The notes beneath the pieces are model-generated. The model saw only the letters and a list, made by a program, of their open reading frames with translations, had not been told where the DNA came from and ran no database searches. Both the position numbers and the translations under genes were made by a program. This document shows positions 32,925 through 40,490 of a DNA stretch of 40,490 nt, piece by piece (position 1 is the first letter of the stretch; each line of letters opens with the position of its first letter). The stretch spans positions 1 to 40,490 of the forward strand of contig NZ_SMKX01000068.1 in the NCBI RefSeq assembly GCF_004349055.1, in the 5' to 3' direction. Source of the DNA: Kribbella antibiotica (GTDB lineage: Bacteria > Actinomycetota > Actinomycetes > Propionibacteriales > Kribbellaceae).

Positions 32925-34136
32925 CTATTTCAGCTCGGCCGACGTTTTGCCGAGGAGACGGCGGGCGACGATGAGTTGCTGGATCTGCTGGGTTCCTTCG
33001 AAGATGTCGAGGATTTTGCTGTCGCGGGACCACTTCTCGAGGAGGTGGTTCTCGGAGTAGCCGAGGGTGCCGGTGAGTTCTACGCAGCGGAGGGTGACGT
33101 CGTTGGCGGTGCGGCCGGCTTTGGCTTTGGCGATCGAGGCTTCCAGCGAGTTGGGGCGGCCGTTGTCGGCCATCCAGGCGGCTTGAAGGGCCAGGAGGTG
33201 GGAGGCTTCCCAGTCGGCTTCTAGTTGAAGGTAGGTGGCTGCGGCTGCCGGCTGGAGGTGGGTGGGGCGGTCGTAGTTGATTTCTACGCCGGCCTCGGAG
33301 AGGAGGTCTCTGGTTAGTTCCAGGGACGCTCTTGCTACGCCTACGGCCATGGCGGCTACCAGGGGGCGGGTGTTGTCGAAGGTCTGCATGACGCCGCCGA
33401 AGCCTTTGGCGGGGTCGATGTCCGGGGAGCCGAGGAGGTTGGCGGCCGGGACTCGGGCGTTTTCGAAGCGGATGGTGGCGGTGTCGGAGGCGCGGATGCC
33501 GAGTTTGTGTTCGAGGCGTTCGACGGTGACGCCGGGGGTGTCCTTTCCGACGACGAAGGACTTGATCGCGGCGCGGCCGGCATCCTTGTCGAGGGTGGCC
33601 CAGACGACGATCGCGTCGCAGCGGCCGCCGGCGGTGACGAAGATCTTCTCGCCGTTGATGACGTAGTCGTCGCCGTCCTGGCGGGCGGTCGTGCGGATGT
33701 TGGCGGAGTCGGAGCCGCACTCGGGTTCGGTGATGGCCATGGCCGCCCAGACACCGTCGAAGCGGCGGAGCTGCTCGTCGGAGGCGACCGAGGCGATGGC
33801 GGAGTTGCCCAGGCCCTGGCGCGGCATCGAGAGCAGCAGACCGACGTCGCCCCACGACATCTCCATGATGGAGAGGACCGAGGAGAGGTTCGAGCCGTTC
33901 TTCACACCCTTGTCTTCGTTGCCTTCAGTACGGCGAACTCCAGCGGCACCGGCTCCCGAACTGGTGCCTGAGGCCCCTAATCCGTCGACCATGGCGGCGA
34001 GCATGTCGAGCTCGACCGGATACTCGTGCTCGGCAAGGTCGTAGCGGCGCGAGTTCGGCCGGAGCATCTCGGCGGCGACCTGGTGCGCCTGGTTGACGAA
34101 GGCCCGGAACTTGCGGGGCGTCTCGAGGTTGATCAT
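32925..34136 (-). CDS. Acyl-CoA dehydrogenase
   Basis: The product is 403 residues with FAD-binding and substrate motifs AITEPECGSDSANIRTTA, INGEKIFVTAGG, and the C-terminal RDSKILDIFEGTQQIQQLIV containing the Glu of FEGTxQI. It oxidises acyl-CoA to enoyl-CoA. A low-complexity insertion (ASGTSSGAGAAGVRRTEGNE, near residue 55-75) is unusual. Its ATG overlaps the upstream dehydrogenase stop by one base (TGATG read on the minus strand), so the two probably form a heteromeric pair. Confidence 0.93.
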   Translation of the reverse strand: MINLETPRKFRAFVNQAHQVAAEMLRPNSRRYDLAEHEYPVELDMLAAMVDGLGASGTSSGAGAAGVRRTEGNEDKGVKNGSNLSSVLSIMEMSWGDVGLLLSMPRQGLGNSAIASVASDEQLRRFDGVWAAMAITEPECGSDSANIRTTARQDGDDYVINGEKIFVTAGGRCDAIVVWATLDKDAGRAAIKSFVVGKDTPGVTVERLEHKLGIRASDTATIRFENARVPAANLLGSPDIDPAKGFGGVMQTFDNTRPLVAAMAVGVARASLELTRDLLSEAGVEINYDRPTHLQPAAAATYLQLEADWEASHLLALQAAWMADNGRPNSLEASIAKAKAGRTANDVTLRCVELTGTLGYSENHLLEKWSRDSKILDIFEGTQQIQQLIVARRLLGKTSAELK

Positions 34137-35452
34137 CAGACCAGTACCACGCCTTCCATGATGCCGATGGCCCGCAGGTCGCGGTACCAGCGTTCGACCG
34201 GGTGTTCCTTCACGAAGCCGTGCCCACCGAGGAGCTGTACGCCGTCGGTGCCGATCTGCATGCCCTTGTCGGCGCAGAGGCGGCGGGCGAGGGCGACCTC
34301 GCGGGCGAACGAAAGTCCTTGCTCTGCTCGCGATCCGGCCCGATACGTCACCAGGCGCATGCCTTCGAGCTCGATCGCGATATTCGCGACCATGAAGGCG
34401 ACCGACTGGCGATGACTGATCGGCTCACCGAACGCGGTGCGCTCATTCACGTACGGCGTCACATAGTCGAGCACGGCCTTCGCCGTACCGAGGGAAAGCG
34501 CGCACCAGCTGAGTCGGGAGAGCCGGACGCACTCGATGTAGTCGTCGAAGGTGCCCAGCTGAACAGCCGGTACGTCGTCCAGGATCACGCGACTGAGGGA
34601 TGCGGCGCGGAGGCCCATCGACGGCTCGGCCTCGATCGTGATGCCGGGGTGGCCGGACTCGACCAGGAAGAGTGCCGGGCCGCCGTTCTCGAGCTGGGCG
34701 GCGATGACGAAGAGCTCGGCCTCGGCGCCGCGCGGGACCAGCGACTTCACGCCGGTCAGCTTGCCGCCGACCACTCGGGTCTTGAGGTCGAACGGGTCGA
34801 AGAGCGGGCGCGGTTCCAGGATCGCGAGCGCTGCGGCGGCAACCGAGTCGCCGGTGAACGCCGGGAGATACGTCGCCTGCTGGGTCTCGTCGCCCCACAG
34901 GGAGATCGCCGTACTGACTGCGGCCGGGGCGAGGCACGCGACAGCCTGACCCATGTCGCCGTGCGAGAGCGCTTCCGCGACGAGTACGCCGGTCATCGCG
35001 GAGCGTTCGGTGACGATGCCGCCGAGCTCCTCGGGGACCTCGATCAGGCTCAGTCCGAGGTCGGCAGAGGCGGTCAGCACCTTCGGCTCGGTCACGCACT
35101 CGCTGTCCGCGACTGCGGCGGCCGGGCGCAGCACCTCGGCGGCGAACTCGCGAACCACCTCGACGACCGTCTGCTGGTCCTCGGTCGGCGTCAGGTCGAA
35201 CTTGCCGGTCCCCCGCGCGGCCGGCAACCGCGACGGTTTCGTCAGCTTCGACGCGGCCGAGAAACTCCGGGAGAGCGCTCCCGCGGTCCGGAAACCGCTC
35301 TTGGTCGCCTCGAACACGACCCGCTCGGTCTGCTTGCGCCAGCCGAACCGGTCGATCGTGCGCGACTTGGCCAGCCGGTTCAGCCAGGCGACCCCGACCC
35401 CGATGACATCGCGTCGCCGCTCACGCCCACGCGTCCGCTCCAGAAGGCTCAT
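34136..35452 (-). CDS. Acyl-CoA dehydrogenase (partner subunit)
   Basis: The product is 438 residues from ATG 35452; the longer frame to 35584 reaches through the promoter region. An N-terminal extension of about 90 residues (MSLLERTRGRERRRDVIGVG...) precedes a standard fold: LTPTEDQQTVVEVVREFAAE, VPEELGGIVTERSAMTGVLV, RTAFGEPISHRQSVAFMVAN and QLLGGHGFVKEHPVERWYRD. The typical AITExxxGSD loop is replaced by LAILEPRPLFDP, and the end lacks the FEGTxQI segment, so this subunit may be structural or use a different acid/base. Actinobacteria have heterotetrameric dehydrogenases with one degenerate subunit. Confidence 0.9.
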   Translation of the reverse strand: MSLLERTRGRERRRDVIGVGVAWLNRLAKSRTIDRFGWRKQTERVVFEATKSGFRTAGALSRSFSAASKLTKPSRLPAARGTGKFDLTPTEDQQTVVEVVREFAAEVLRPAAAVADSECVTEPKVLTASADLGLSLIEVPEELGGIVTERSAMTGVLVAEALSHGDMGQAVACLAPAAVSTAISLWGDETQQATYLPAFTGDSVAAAALAILEPRPLFDPFDLKTRVVGGKLTGVKSLVPRGAEAELFVIAAQLENGGPALFLVESGHPGITIEAEPSMGLRAASLSRVILDDVPAVQLGTFDDYIECVRLSRLSWCALSLGTAKAVLDYVTPYVNERTAFGEPISHRQSVAFMVANIAIELEGMRLVTYRAGSRAEQGLSFAREVALARRLCADKGMQIGTDGVQLLGGHGFVKEHPVERWYRDLRAIGIMEGVVLV

Positions 35453-35461
35453 ACCGTCACT

Positions 35462-35493
35462 GTAAACCGAAGTTACAACCCGAGTCACGTGAC
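35462..35493. promoter_or_regulatory. Inverted repeats upstream of the acyl-CoA dehydrogenase operon
   Basis: GTAAACCGAAGTTAC (35462-35476; GTAA/TTAC arms) lies 9 bp upstream of the ATG, and the perfect palindrome GTCACGTGAC lies at 35484-35493. Both suit a TetR/FadR-type fatty-acid regulator, but the regulator is not identified. Confidence 0.45.
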
Positions 35494-35505
35494 CCAGCCC
35501 ACACG

Positions 35506-35535
35506 CCAGCTCCTGGGGGTGTGAACAGGAGCTGG
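35506..35535 (-). terminator. Hairpin downstream of the sigma factor gene
   Basis: CCAGCTCCTG and CAGGAGCTGG form a perfect 10-bp stem with a 10-base loop, between the sigma-factor stop and the dehydrogenase promoter. It probably insulates the two minus-strand operons. Confidence 0.6.
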
Positions 35536-35606
35536 TGGGCGTGAACAAGGCATTACCTGTGCAAGCCCACGACCCGGAGTGCACGCCCCCGACTGGTGGC
35601 GCGGAT

Positions 35607-36836
<1,230 letters not shown>

Positions 36837-36837
36837 C

Positions 36838-37458
36838 TCATCCCCTCGTGGGGTCACCGGCACCGGGCGTCAAGAGACCGGTCTCCAGGGTTTGCAGGAG
36901 GATGGCAGGCGCGGCGTACCGGGTGAACTCACCTTCGGCCACCGCTTCACAGGCGATGTAGACCGACCACCACAGCATTCGGTTGATCCAGGCCGGTGGG
37001 AGCGACTGGGCGAAGACACCCTCGGCGTGACCGCGGGCGATCAGACCCTCCAGCGGCTTGCCGGCCTGATCCAGGCGGGCGAAGAAGTCTTTGACCCAGG
37101 GCGCCTGCTCGGGACTACCGAGGCTCGGCTCGTTGAACAGGAAGAACAGCCGCGGCCCGAGCTCGAACCAGCCGGCGATCAGCCGCTGAAAAGCGAGCCG
37201 CGGCGGACCAGTTCCCAGATCGGCTTCGTCGACAGTCCGCTCGACCAGCTCCAGCAGGTCGTCGGCCATGGCCCGGATCAGCGCCTCACGATCCGGGAAG
37301 TACCGGTGCAGCGTGCTCCGCGCGACCTTCGCCTCGATCGCGATCTCCCCGAGCGACGCGTTGCGCTGCCGTCCGAACGCCAGTACCGCGGCCTCGATGA
37401 TCGCCCGCCGGGTCCGGCTCCGAGTCCCCGATTCGGACTCGCTGGTGCTGTCTGCCAT
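36838..37458 (-). CDS. TetR family regulator
   Basis: The product is about 206 residues from ATG 37458 (GTG 37467 is an alternative). The N-terminal domain reads RRAIIEAAVLAFGRQRNASL then GEIAIEAKVARSTLHRYFPD, a standard TetR helix-turn-helix. It is coupled to the downstream sigma factor and divergent from the ABC exporter, with an inverted repeat in the 96-bp gap. It probably represses the exporter and its own operon. Confidence 0.92.
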   Translation of the reverse strand: MADSTSESESGTRSRTRRAIIEAAVLAFGRQRNASLGEIAIEAKVARSTLHRYFPDREALIRAMADDLLELVERTVDEADLGTGPPRLAFQRLIAGWFELGPRLFFLFNEPSLGSPEQAPWVKDFFARLDQAGKPLEGLIARGHAEGVFAQSLPPAWINRMLWWSVYIACEAVAEGEFTRYAAPAILLQTLETGLLTPGAGDPTRG

Positions 37459-37500
37459 GAGCAGCACTGTAGCTCGATCAGTCTGCGATGTTTATTTTTA

Positions 37501-37514
37501 GGACATCAATGTCC
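37501..37514. promoter_or_regulatory. Candidate TetR operator between divergent genes
   Basis: GGACAT, two bases (CA), ATGTCC: perfect 6-bp arms in an AT-rich stretch, 41 bp before the exporter ATG and 43 bp before the TetR start. Confidence 0.6.
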
Positions 37515-37554
37515 CATTAAGCTACTCTCGTGCTTCAGACGAGGGGAGAATCAG

Positions 37555-39297
37555 ATGAGGTCCGAGCGGTGGCAGAACCTGCGGATGCTGTGGTCGTTCG
37601 TCCGGCCGCACCGGCAGACATTGCTGATCGGGTTGGCGCTAGGACTCGGTACGACGGCAGCCGCGCTGGCGACGCCGATGGTGTCGAAGTCGGTGCTGGA
37701 CGGATTGGCCGCCGCCAACCCGATCGCACCGACCGTGATGCTGCTGGTCGGGCTGCTGATCGTGAGCTCGGGACTGGGGCTCGTGCAGTGGATCCTGCTC
37801 GGGCGGATGGGCGAGCGCGTCGTACTGGACGCGCGGAGTTCGATGGTGCGGCGGCTGCTCCGGGTGCGCGTCGGTGAATTGGCCGCCCGCTCGCCCGGCG
37901 AGCTGGTCACCCGCGTTACCTCGGACACCGTTCTGCTGCGGGAGGCTGCGGCATCGAGCCTGGTGCAGTTGGTGAACGGTGTGATCTCGCTGGTCGGCGC
38001 CTTGATTCTGATGGCACTGCTCGACGGGGTGCTCCTGGCAACGACTCTGGGTGCGCTCGTGGTGGTCGGCGTGATCGTGGCTTTGCTGATGCCGCCGATG
38101 GCCAGAGCTCAGGAGCAGGCCCAGGGCGCGGTAGGTCGGCTCGGGGGTGCGCTGGAGGGCGCGTTGCGGGCGATCCGGACCGTGAAAGCGAGCCGCGCCG
38201 AGACCCGGGAGAGCGATCGCGTCATCACCGAGGCGGCCGAGTCCGCGCGGCAGAGCGTGCGCGCCGTGCGGTACCAGGCGGTTGCGATGACCGTAGCGGG
38301 TTTCGGGATCGGCTTGGCGACGCTGCTGATCCTCGGCCTCGGCGCGTGGCGGGTCAGTTCGGGTCTGCTGGCGGTCTCCAGCCTGGTCGCGTTCCTGCTG
38401 TACACGTTCCAGTTGATGGAGCCGGTGACCTCGCTGACCACGACGGTGAGCGCGCTTCAGTCCGGGATCGCGGCGGCAACGCGGATCCGCGAGATCGACG
38501 CGCTCGAACTCGAGGCCGAGGACGCCGGCGGCGAACGTCGTACGAGCGGGGATCTGGCCCGATCAGCACTCAGCTTCGAGGGCGTGACCGCCCGGTATGC
38601 GCCGGGTTCGGCACCGGCCTTGTCCGACGTGAGTCTGGAGATTCCACGGATCGGGCACACCGCCATCGTCGGCCCGTCCGGTGCGGGCAAGACCACGATG
38701 TTCTCGCTGCTGCTGCGCTTCCTGAACCCCGACAGCGGCCGGCTCGTGCTGGATGGGATACCGCTGGACGAGTGGTCTCTCGAGGACTTGCGGCGCCGGA
38801 TCGTGTACGTCGAACAGGACACACCTCTGGTCCCAGGAACGCTTCGGGAGAACCTTCTCTACACCCACCAGGATGCTGACGAGGAGACGCTGTGGGAGGC
38901 GTTGCGCGCGGTTCGGCTCGACGAGCGGGTCCGGGCGCTTCCCGACGGGCTCGACACGTCCCTGTCCACCGCGGTCATCTCCGGCGGCGAGCGACAACGG
39001 ATAGCGCTGTCTCGCGCTCTGGTGAGTACGCCGGAGATCCTGCTGCTCGACGAAGCTACCGCTCAACTCGACGGACTGACCGAGGCCGCCGTCCACGAAG
39101 TGATCGACCGGGTCGCGCAGACCGGTGCCGTCCTCACGATCGCGCACCGGCTGTCGACGGTCATCGACGCCGACCAGATCGTCGTACTGGAGTCCGGAAC
39201 GATCCGGGCCCGGGGCAAGCATCACGAATTGCTGGCCACCGACGACCTGTACCGCGACCTGATCGCGGCGCTCCGGATCGCGACTCAGGTCGCGTAG
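37555..39297 (+). CDS. ABC exporter, fused transmembrane and ATPase domains
   Basis: The product is 580 residues, a half-transporter working as a dimer. Six helices span residues 1-310. The ATPase carries Walker A GPSGAGKTT (near 373), Q-loop VEQDTPLVPGT, signature ISGGERQRIALSRAL (near 474), Walker B ILLLDEAT and switch IAHRLST. The type fits multidrug or lipid exporters (MsbA/LmrA-like). ATG 37555 has GAGGGGAGA upstream; the in-frame upstream extension to 36892 is antisense to TetR. The substrate is unknown; regulation by the divergent TetR is likely. The last 13 bp overlap the convergent DUF4037 gene. Confidence 0.95.
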   Translation: MRSERWQNLRMLWSFVRPHRQTLLIGLALGLGTTAAALATPMVSKSVLDGLAAANPIAPTVMLLVGLLIVSSGLGLVQWILLGRMGERVVLDARSSMVRRLLRVRVGELAARSPGELVTRVTSDTVLLREAAASSLVQLVNGVISLVGALILMALLDGVLLATTLGALVVVGVIVALLMPPMARAQEQAQGAVGRLGGALEGALRAIRTVKASRAETRESDRVITEAAESARQSVRAVRYQAVAMTVAGFGIGLATLLILGLGAWRVSSGLLAVSSLVAFLLYTFQLMEPVTSLTTTVSALQSGIAAATRIREIDALELEAEDAGGERRTSGDLARSALSFEGVTARYAPGSAPALSDVSLEIPRIGHTAIVGPSGAGKTTMFSLLLRFLNPDSGRLVLDGIPLDEWSLEDLRRRIVYVEQDTPLVPGTLRENLLYTHQDADEETLWEALRAVRLDERVRALPDGLDTSLSTAVISGGERQRIALSRALVSTPEILLLDEATAQLDGLTEAAVHEVIDRVAQTGAVLTIAHRLSTVIDADQIVVLESGTIRARGKHHELLATDDLYRDLIAALRIATQVA

Positions 39298-40301
39298 GCG
39301 CCCAGCAGGCGACGGTACGCCGACGGGTTGCTCAGCAGGTCGGTGTTGTCGGCGAACTGGTCCACCGTGCCGATCGACGGCAACGTCCGCAGCCCGGAGT
39401 CTTGCACTGTCGCCAGACAAGCTTCGGCGAACCGCTCGGCGCCGAGCACCAGCGCCGGCCGCTCGTGGAACGGTCGCGGGCTCGCGTCGATGGCCGGCGT
39501 GATCGCCAGCGCGTTGTGCCGCTCCCCCAGCAGCCGGTACGCGGTCGTCAACGCTTGTTCGCGAGCCGGAAGGTTGTCCGCGGCAAGTACATCGGCCAGG
39601 ACGCGGTCGAGCCCATCCGGGTGCTTGAGCCCGGCGAACGCCGTACCGAACCATTTCGAGTACGGCGCGTAGACCCGCGACTGCAGGAGCGCCAGCCGCA
39701 TCAGGTCGCGCACGAGTCGAGCTGCCAGGACTCGTGATCCCAGGTCGTCGCCAACCTCGTGGGTGCGTTGGACGAAGGGTTCTTCTTGGCCGATGCGGGC
39801 CCACTGGCAGCCGAGCGACCAGCGCCAGATGTCGTCCGGATACCAGTCGAGTTGCTGGCGAATCTGCGCGAGCCGGCCGTCATCGGCGTACACGGGTCCG
39901 GCGACGACTCCCAGCAGCTTCTGCTGCGGCGTGATCAACCAGTCGGCTGTGCTGATCCCGGCCGAGGCGTCGAAGCCGAGCAGGTCGACAAGCCAGTCGC
40001 CGAGCGTCGTCACCGTGATGTGGTGGATCGGCTCCTGGGTATCCCAGCCGATCCGCACCGGATGCCCGTCGTACGTGTCGGGGAGCGCTCTCTCAACTGC
40101 GTCCCGCACGGGAGCTGGGTCGTCCACGAAGATCTGCAGCCGCGGCCCCCAGCCGTGATCCATCGACCGCTCGGTGTCGTAGCCGAGGACATCTGATCCC
40201 CAGCCGAGCAGTCCGGCCGCATGCGGTACGGCGACTACCGGCCGAATCACGTCGTCATAGAACGCCGCGCTGAGCTCCCGAGCCGATCTGAATCCAGTCA
40301 C
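39285..40301 (-). CDS. DUF4037 protein (nucleotidyltransferase-like)
   Basis: The product is about 338 residues. WGSDVLGYDTERSMDHGWGP then RLQIF matches the G-S-D-x-D-x-D active site pattern of DUF4037, a member of the nucleotidyltransferase fold. Later pieces (WLITPQQKLLGVVAGPVYAD, CQWARIGQEEPFVQRTHEVG, PYSKWFGTAFAGL) are family-typical. The substrate is unknown. The start is placed at GTG 40301 because GAAGG is 9 bases upstream; ATG 40310 touches that site. The 3' end overlaps the ABC exporter gene by 13 bp. Confidence 0.88.
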   Translation of the reverse strand: MTGFRSARELSAAFYDDVIRPVVAVPHAAGLLGWGSDVLGYDTERSMDHGWGPRLQIFVDDPAPVRDAVERALPDTYDGHPVRIGWDTQEPIHHITVTTLGDWLVDLLGFDASAGISTADWLITPQQKLLGVVAGPVYADDGRLAQIRQQLDWYPDDIWRWSLGCQWARIGQEEPFVQRTHEVGDDLGSRVLAARLVRDLMRLALLQSRVYAPYSKWFGTAFAGLKHPDGLDRVLADVLAADNLPAREQALTTAYRLLGERHNALAITPAIDASPRPFHERPALVLGAERFAEACLATVQDSGLRTLPSIGTVDQFADNTDLLSNPSAYRRLLGAYAT

Positions 40302-40388
40302 CAGGCACATCCTTCAGGCGAACACCTATCCGGTCCACCGGTTTACCGAGGGAGCCGGACCGCCCCCACTCACAGTGAGAATGGTTGG

Positions 40389-40477
40389 CGTGGTCCCGCA
40401 GCGGTCTTCCTGACTCACCCACTCACTGACTTCGGGTCTTCAATTGGATCTGTCGGTCGACTCGCTGCGGGACCACG
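40389..40477. repeat. 15-bp perfect inverted repeats bounding 89 bp
   Basis: CGTGGTCCCGCAGCG (40389-40403) and CGCTGCGGGACCACG (40463-40477) are exact reverse complements separated by 59 bases. There is no gene inside. It may be a small transposon-like (MITE) unit, a structured RNA, or a regulatory loop. Nearby smaller palindromes are CCGGTCCACCGG (40330-40341) and CTCACAGTGAG (40369-40379), both upstream of the DUF4037 gene. Confidence 0.7.
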
Positions 40478-40490
40478 TCTGCACCCACCC

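Noticed and set aside
34202..35524. 440-residue plus-strand open frame
   Set aside because: It is a shadow of the acyl-CoA dehydrogenase gene, caused by high third-position GC.
37555..39297. Extension of the ABC exporter to 36892
   Set aside because: The extra 221 residues are antisense to the TetR gene and contain no helices of this family; ATG 37555 has a strong ribosome site.
38563..39804. 413-residue minus-strand open frame
   Set aside because: It is antisense to the ATPase domain of the ABC exporter and part of the DUF4037 gene; no motif.

Overview
The window is high-GC, densely coded actinobacterial DNA. GTG and TTG starts, 4-bp gene overlaps, an AfsR/SARP fragment, an ECF42-type sigma factor and paired acyl-CoA dehydrogenases fit a soil actinomycete. 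A Nocardioidaceae/Kribbella-like host is a guess from style only. Nothing was searched; all calls come from reading the sequence and translations.

Layout. 1-1.1 kb: end of an MMPL transporter gene. 1.1-7.3 kb: an accessory stretch with gene remnants, a small membrane/coiled-coil protein, an NB-ARC/TPR STAND ATPase and a convergent GT-B-like protein whose 5' side carries an 11.6-copy 8-bp tandem repeat. 7.3-10.8 kb: intact genes for an APC amino-acid permease, a coupled tandem universal stress protein, and a MauE-thioredoxin fusion. 10.8-14.8 kb: a peritrophin-like small protein diverging, across a 26-bp palindrome, from a tight P450 - HAD phosphatase - class II (DxDD) terpene cyclase operon. 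14.8-21.1 kb: USP and LysR relics, a PadR-associated epoxide hydrolase/PPOX/cupin operon, a frameshifted ridA, and a TetR-controlled metallo-hydrolase plus lipase operon with three operator-like boxes. 21.5-24.9 kb: a DUF3800 protein, a GGPP-type polyprenyl diphosphate synthase, a broken acyl-CoA dehydrogenase, and two truncated genes abutting at a recombination junction.

25.1-32.9 kb is a defence-like island: a membrane NACHT NTPase directly downstream of a frameshifted HEPN gene, a tRNA-3'-end-like relic, an Mrr-like nuclease-fold protein, an unknown protein and a tyrosine integrase. From 32.9 kb the order looks chromosomal: two coupled acyl-CoA dehydrogenases, a TetR-ECF42 operon divergent from an ABC exporter, and a DUF4037 protein. 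The window ends in a 15-bp inverted repeat pair.

How the genes may work together (inference). The polyprenyl synthase could feed the class II cyclase, the HAD enzyme could remove the retained diphosphate, and the P450 could oxidise the resulting terpenol. The HEPN-NACHT, NB-ARC/TPR and Mrr-like genes look like immunity or conflict genes. The many frameshifted relics are confined to the accessory parts, which suggests genuine decay and repeated insertion rather than uniformly poor sequence.
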